Source of the DNA: Butyriboletus loyo
Lineage: Eukaryota; Basidiomycota; Agaricomycetes; Boletales; Boletaceae
Direction of reading: 5' to 3'
NCBI GenBank assembly: GCA_038093515.1
Contig: JBBPSI010000361.1
Coordinates: 1-19,013, forward strand
Length of the DNA: 19,013 nt
Below the pieces are notes generated by a model. It made no database searches. It saw only the letters and a list, made by a program, of their open reading frames with translations, and was not told where the DNA came from. The number at the start of each line of letters is the position of its first letter. Position 1 is the stretch's first letter. Of the stretch, positions 17,900-19,013 are shown piece by piece. The position numbers and the translations under genes were made by a program.

Positions 17900-19012
17900 T
17901 CACTGAGACTCCCCCTCGTTGACGTCGTAGTCGTAAGCGTCATTGGCATTGAAATCCGCCCAGACGTCATCCCGAAATGTGCAGTTGGCGACGATATGGC
18001 CAACGGCACCGCAGAGGCTGCATACACGCTCTGGACAAAACTCCTGTATATGACCAGGGGCGATCTGGTGACAGAAGGGGCAGGTGTAATTGGGGCACTC
18101 CCTACGGAAGTGACCGACGGTCCCGCACTCGAAGCAGAGCTGCGGGCGGATGAGGCGAGGTCGAGCAGTGCCTGGGCTGGGACCAGGAGATCGGTCGTCG
18201 ACGACGATAGGGGAATCACGAGTACCCCGACTGGGGAGATAGGGGGGCGGGGGTCCGTACGAAGAGTCGTTAGAACCACCAGCTGCGGCGGCGGGGGAGG
18301 TGACACGAGGAATGAGCTGGATGGCGGGGGTGCCACGTCGAGTGGATGGTTGGGGGGTGACGGAATGAAAGGCCCTGTTGGCGATCCTTCTTCCTGCGGC
18401 GGTGAGGGTGACCGATCCCGGGACAGATCCAACCTGGAGAAGCGTCTGGCGAGGTTGGCGACGCACAGTTCGAGGCGGTAGAGGGGAGTGTCGACGAGCG
18501 ACCTGGGGCTCGTCGACGTCTGTCCGAAAGGACTCCAGGGACTCCCCAGTGGTCTCACGCGAGGAGTCGGCTACCAATGTGGTCGCAGGTGAATCTCTTG
18601 CGGATGGCGCTGGAACAGGTAATGGCGGAGGAGATCCTTCCGCGGCAGGACGAGGAGGAGGATTGGGGCCGCGAGCAGTGGGGCGAAGAAATCCAATCCT
18701 GTCGTTGGACTGAAAATAAAACTCTCTCTCCCTAGGAGCGAGAGCGACGAGGATGGGGCGTAGGACGGGGGCAAGGATACCTGGGAGAAGCTGGTCCACA
18801 ACGTACCCGAACCCTTCAGCGTGAAGGATATCCAGGGTGTACCCCCTAGCCTCCATCAAGGAGGTCTCTAGGGCGGTGGCGTATACGGGCGGCTGGTTGT
18901 CAGGGCATAGACGGGTGTGGACGGTGTGGGCCAGGGCATATGAACGATAGAGAGAAGCGAGGGTACGGAGCACGTAGTCTCCAGTAAAATCCATACGTTG
19001 CTCTAAAGCATA
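17900..19012 (-). CDS. Third chromovirus frame: three-zinc-knuckle protein (intact in window, 5' end outside)
   Basis: Open from the window edge to TGA at 17902-17900. The edge codons read YALEQRM, exactly as in copy 1, so about 55 N-terminal residues lie outside. Counting from the Met of MDFTGDY (18994), the visible 364 residues comprise a helical N-terminal region (about 1-118), a Pro/Ser/Arg linker (about 119-285), knuckle 1 CX2CX4HX4C (287-300), knuckle 2 with wider spacing CX2CX6HX4C (305-320), knuckle 3 CX2CX4HX4C (325-338) and a 26-residue acidic tail. A nucleic-acid-binding role is likely from the knuckles. In the first 20 codons from that Met, 11 bases differ from copy 1 and none changes an amino acid. 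It is not recognised as a named family, and no membrane segment was seen. Confidence 0.9.
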   Translation of the reverse strand, partial: YALEQRMDFTGDYVLRTLASLYRSYALAHTVHTRLCPDNQPPVYATALETSLMEARGYTLDILHAEGFGYVVDQLLPGILAPVLRPILVALAPREREFYFQSNDRIGFLRPTARGPNPPPRPAAEGSPPPLPVPAPSARDSPATTLVADSSRETTGESLESFRTDVDEPQVARRHSPLPPRTVRRQPRQTLLQVGSVPGSVTLTAAGRRIANRAFHSVTPQPSTRRGTPAIQLIPRVTSPAAAAGGSNDSSYGPPPPYLPSRGTRDSPIVVDDRSPGPSPGTARPRLIRPQLCFECGTVGHFRRECPNYTCPFCHQIAPGHIQEFCPERVCSLCGAVGHIVANCTFRDDVWADFNANDAYDYDVNEGESQ

Positions 19013-19013
19013 T

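Larger units (their letters stand above)
17423..19013 (-). mobile_element. Ty3/gypsy chromovirus, copy 2 (3' end only, continues beyond window)
   Basis: Same family as 9590-15409 but inverted, with its 3' LTR nearest copy 1. Present are the 3' LTR, polypurine tract and the third frame; pol and gag lie outside. The five bases before the LTR are GACTT (17418-17422); if the insertion is simple, the same five should follow its 5' LTR outside the window. It is clearly diverged from copy 1, particularly in U3, so it is an independent insertion from another subfamily member. Confidence 0.93.

Noticed and set aside
17891..18481. Plus-strand open frame of 196 codons antisense to the zinc-knuckle gene
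   Set aside because: Antisense shadow of a GC-rich coding sequence, with no motif.
17761..18558. Long minus-strand open frame of 265 codons beside the third chromovirus frame
   Set aside because: It overlaps the true frame on the same strand in another phase and continues into the LTR. It is Pro/Ser-rich and owes its openness to GC-rich codon bias; the zinc-knuckle frame is the conserved one.
1..19013. CRISPR arrays, rRNA genes, riboswitches, bacterial operon features
   Set aside because: None was seen; the intron-bearing genes and chromoviruses show a fungal nuclear genome.
9590..19013. Repeat-induced point mutation as the cause of decay
   Set aside because: The elements stay GC-rich, LTR pairs differ by few scattered changes, and lesions are mostly indels and isolated stops, not dense C-to-T changes.

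Overview
The window looks like a transposon-rich accessory region of a filamentous basidiomycete, probably an Agaricomycete. Evidence: host genes carry short 54-63 nt introns; the LTR elements are Ty3/gypsy chromoviruses whose pol ends in a chromodomain; and there are Tc1-type DD34E transposases. The species cannot be named from sequence alone.

Left part (1-9350): two recognisable host genes, both on the minus strand. At 1-508 is the 5' part of a DUF2235 (alpha/beta-hydrolase-like) gene, cut by the window edge. At 6791-7938 is a complete five-exon short-chain dehydrogenase/reductase of 301 residues, with one apparent GC-AG intron. Between and around them lies AT-balanced sequence with no convincing intact gene. 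It holds a decayed multi-exon gene (about 2660-3580, minus), a diverged second copy of that gene's end (9150-9348), a diverged intergenic duplication (3658-4500 against 8306-8790) and a TTC microsatellite.

Right part (9351-19013): a nested stack of mobile elements that can be read base by base. A 1.6-kb Tc1/mariner element (9351-17295, TA-flanked, 215-bp terminal inverted repeats) carries a solo LTR in its left repeat (9414-15743, minus, target duplication CCTGA). That solo LTR was itself hit by a 5,820-bp chromovirus (9590-15409, plus, 426-bp LTRs, target duplication GTCTA). The Tc1 transposase has one frameshift and one stop but keeps its catalytic triad. Eight bases beyond the Tc1 element, the N-terminus of a second Tc1-like transposase begins. 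It is cut by a second, inverted copy of the same chromovirus (17423 to the window end).

The chromovirus is the most interesting object. After gag and pol it has a third reading frame starting 9 nt after the pol stop. It encodes a helical N-terminal region, a Pro/Ser-rich linker, three zinc knuckles and an acidic tail. Two diverged copies show changes in this frame that are overwhelmingly silent at its N-terminal region, so it has been under selection. The element also shows a Tf1-like self-priming signature: ten bases just downstream of the 5' LTR are complementary to the predicted 5' end of its own RNA. Copy 1 is dead: two stops in gag, a large pol deletion removing RNase H and the first half of integrase, and two 7-nt losses in the third frame. 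Copy 2 is open as far as the window shows it.
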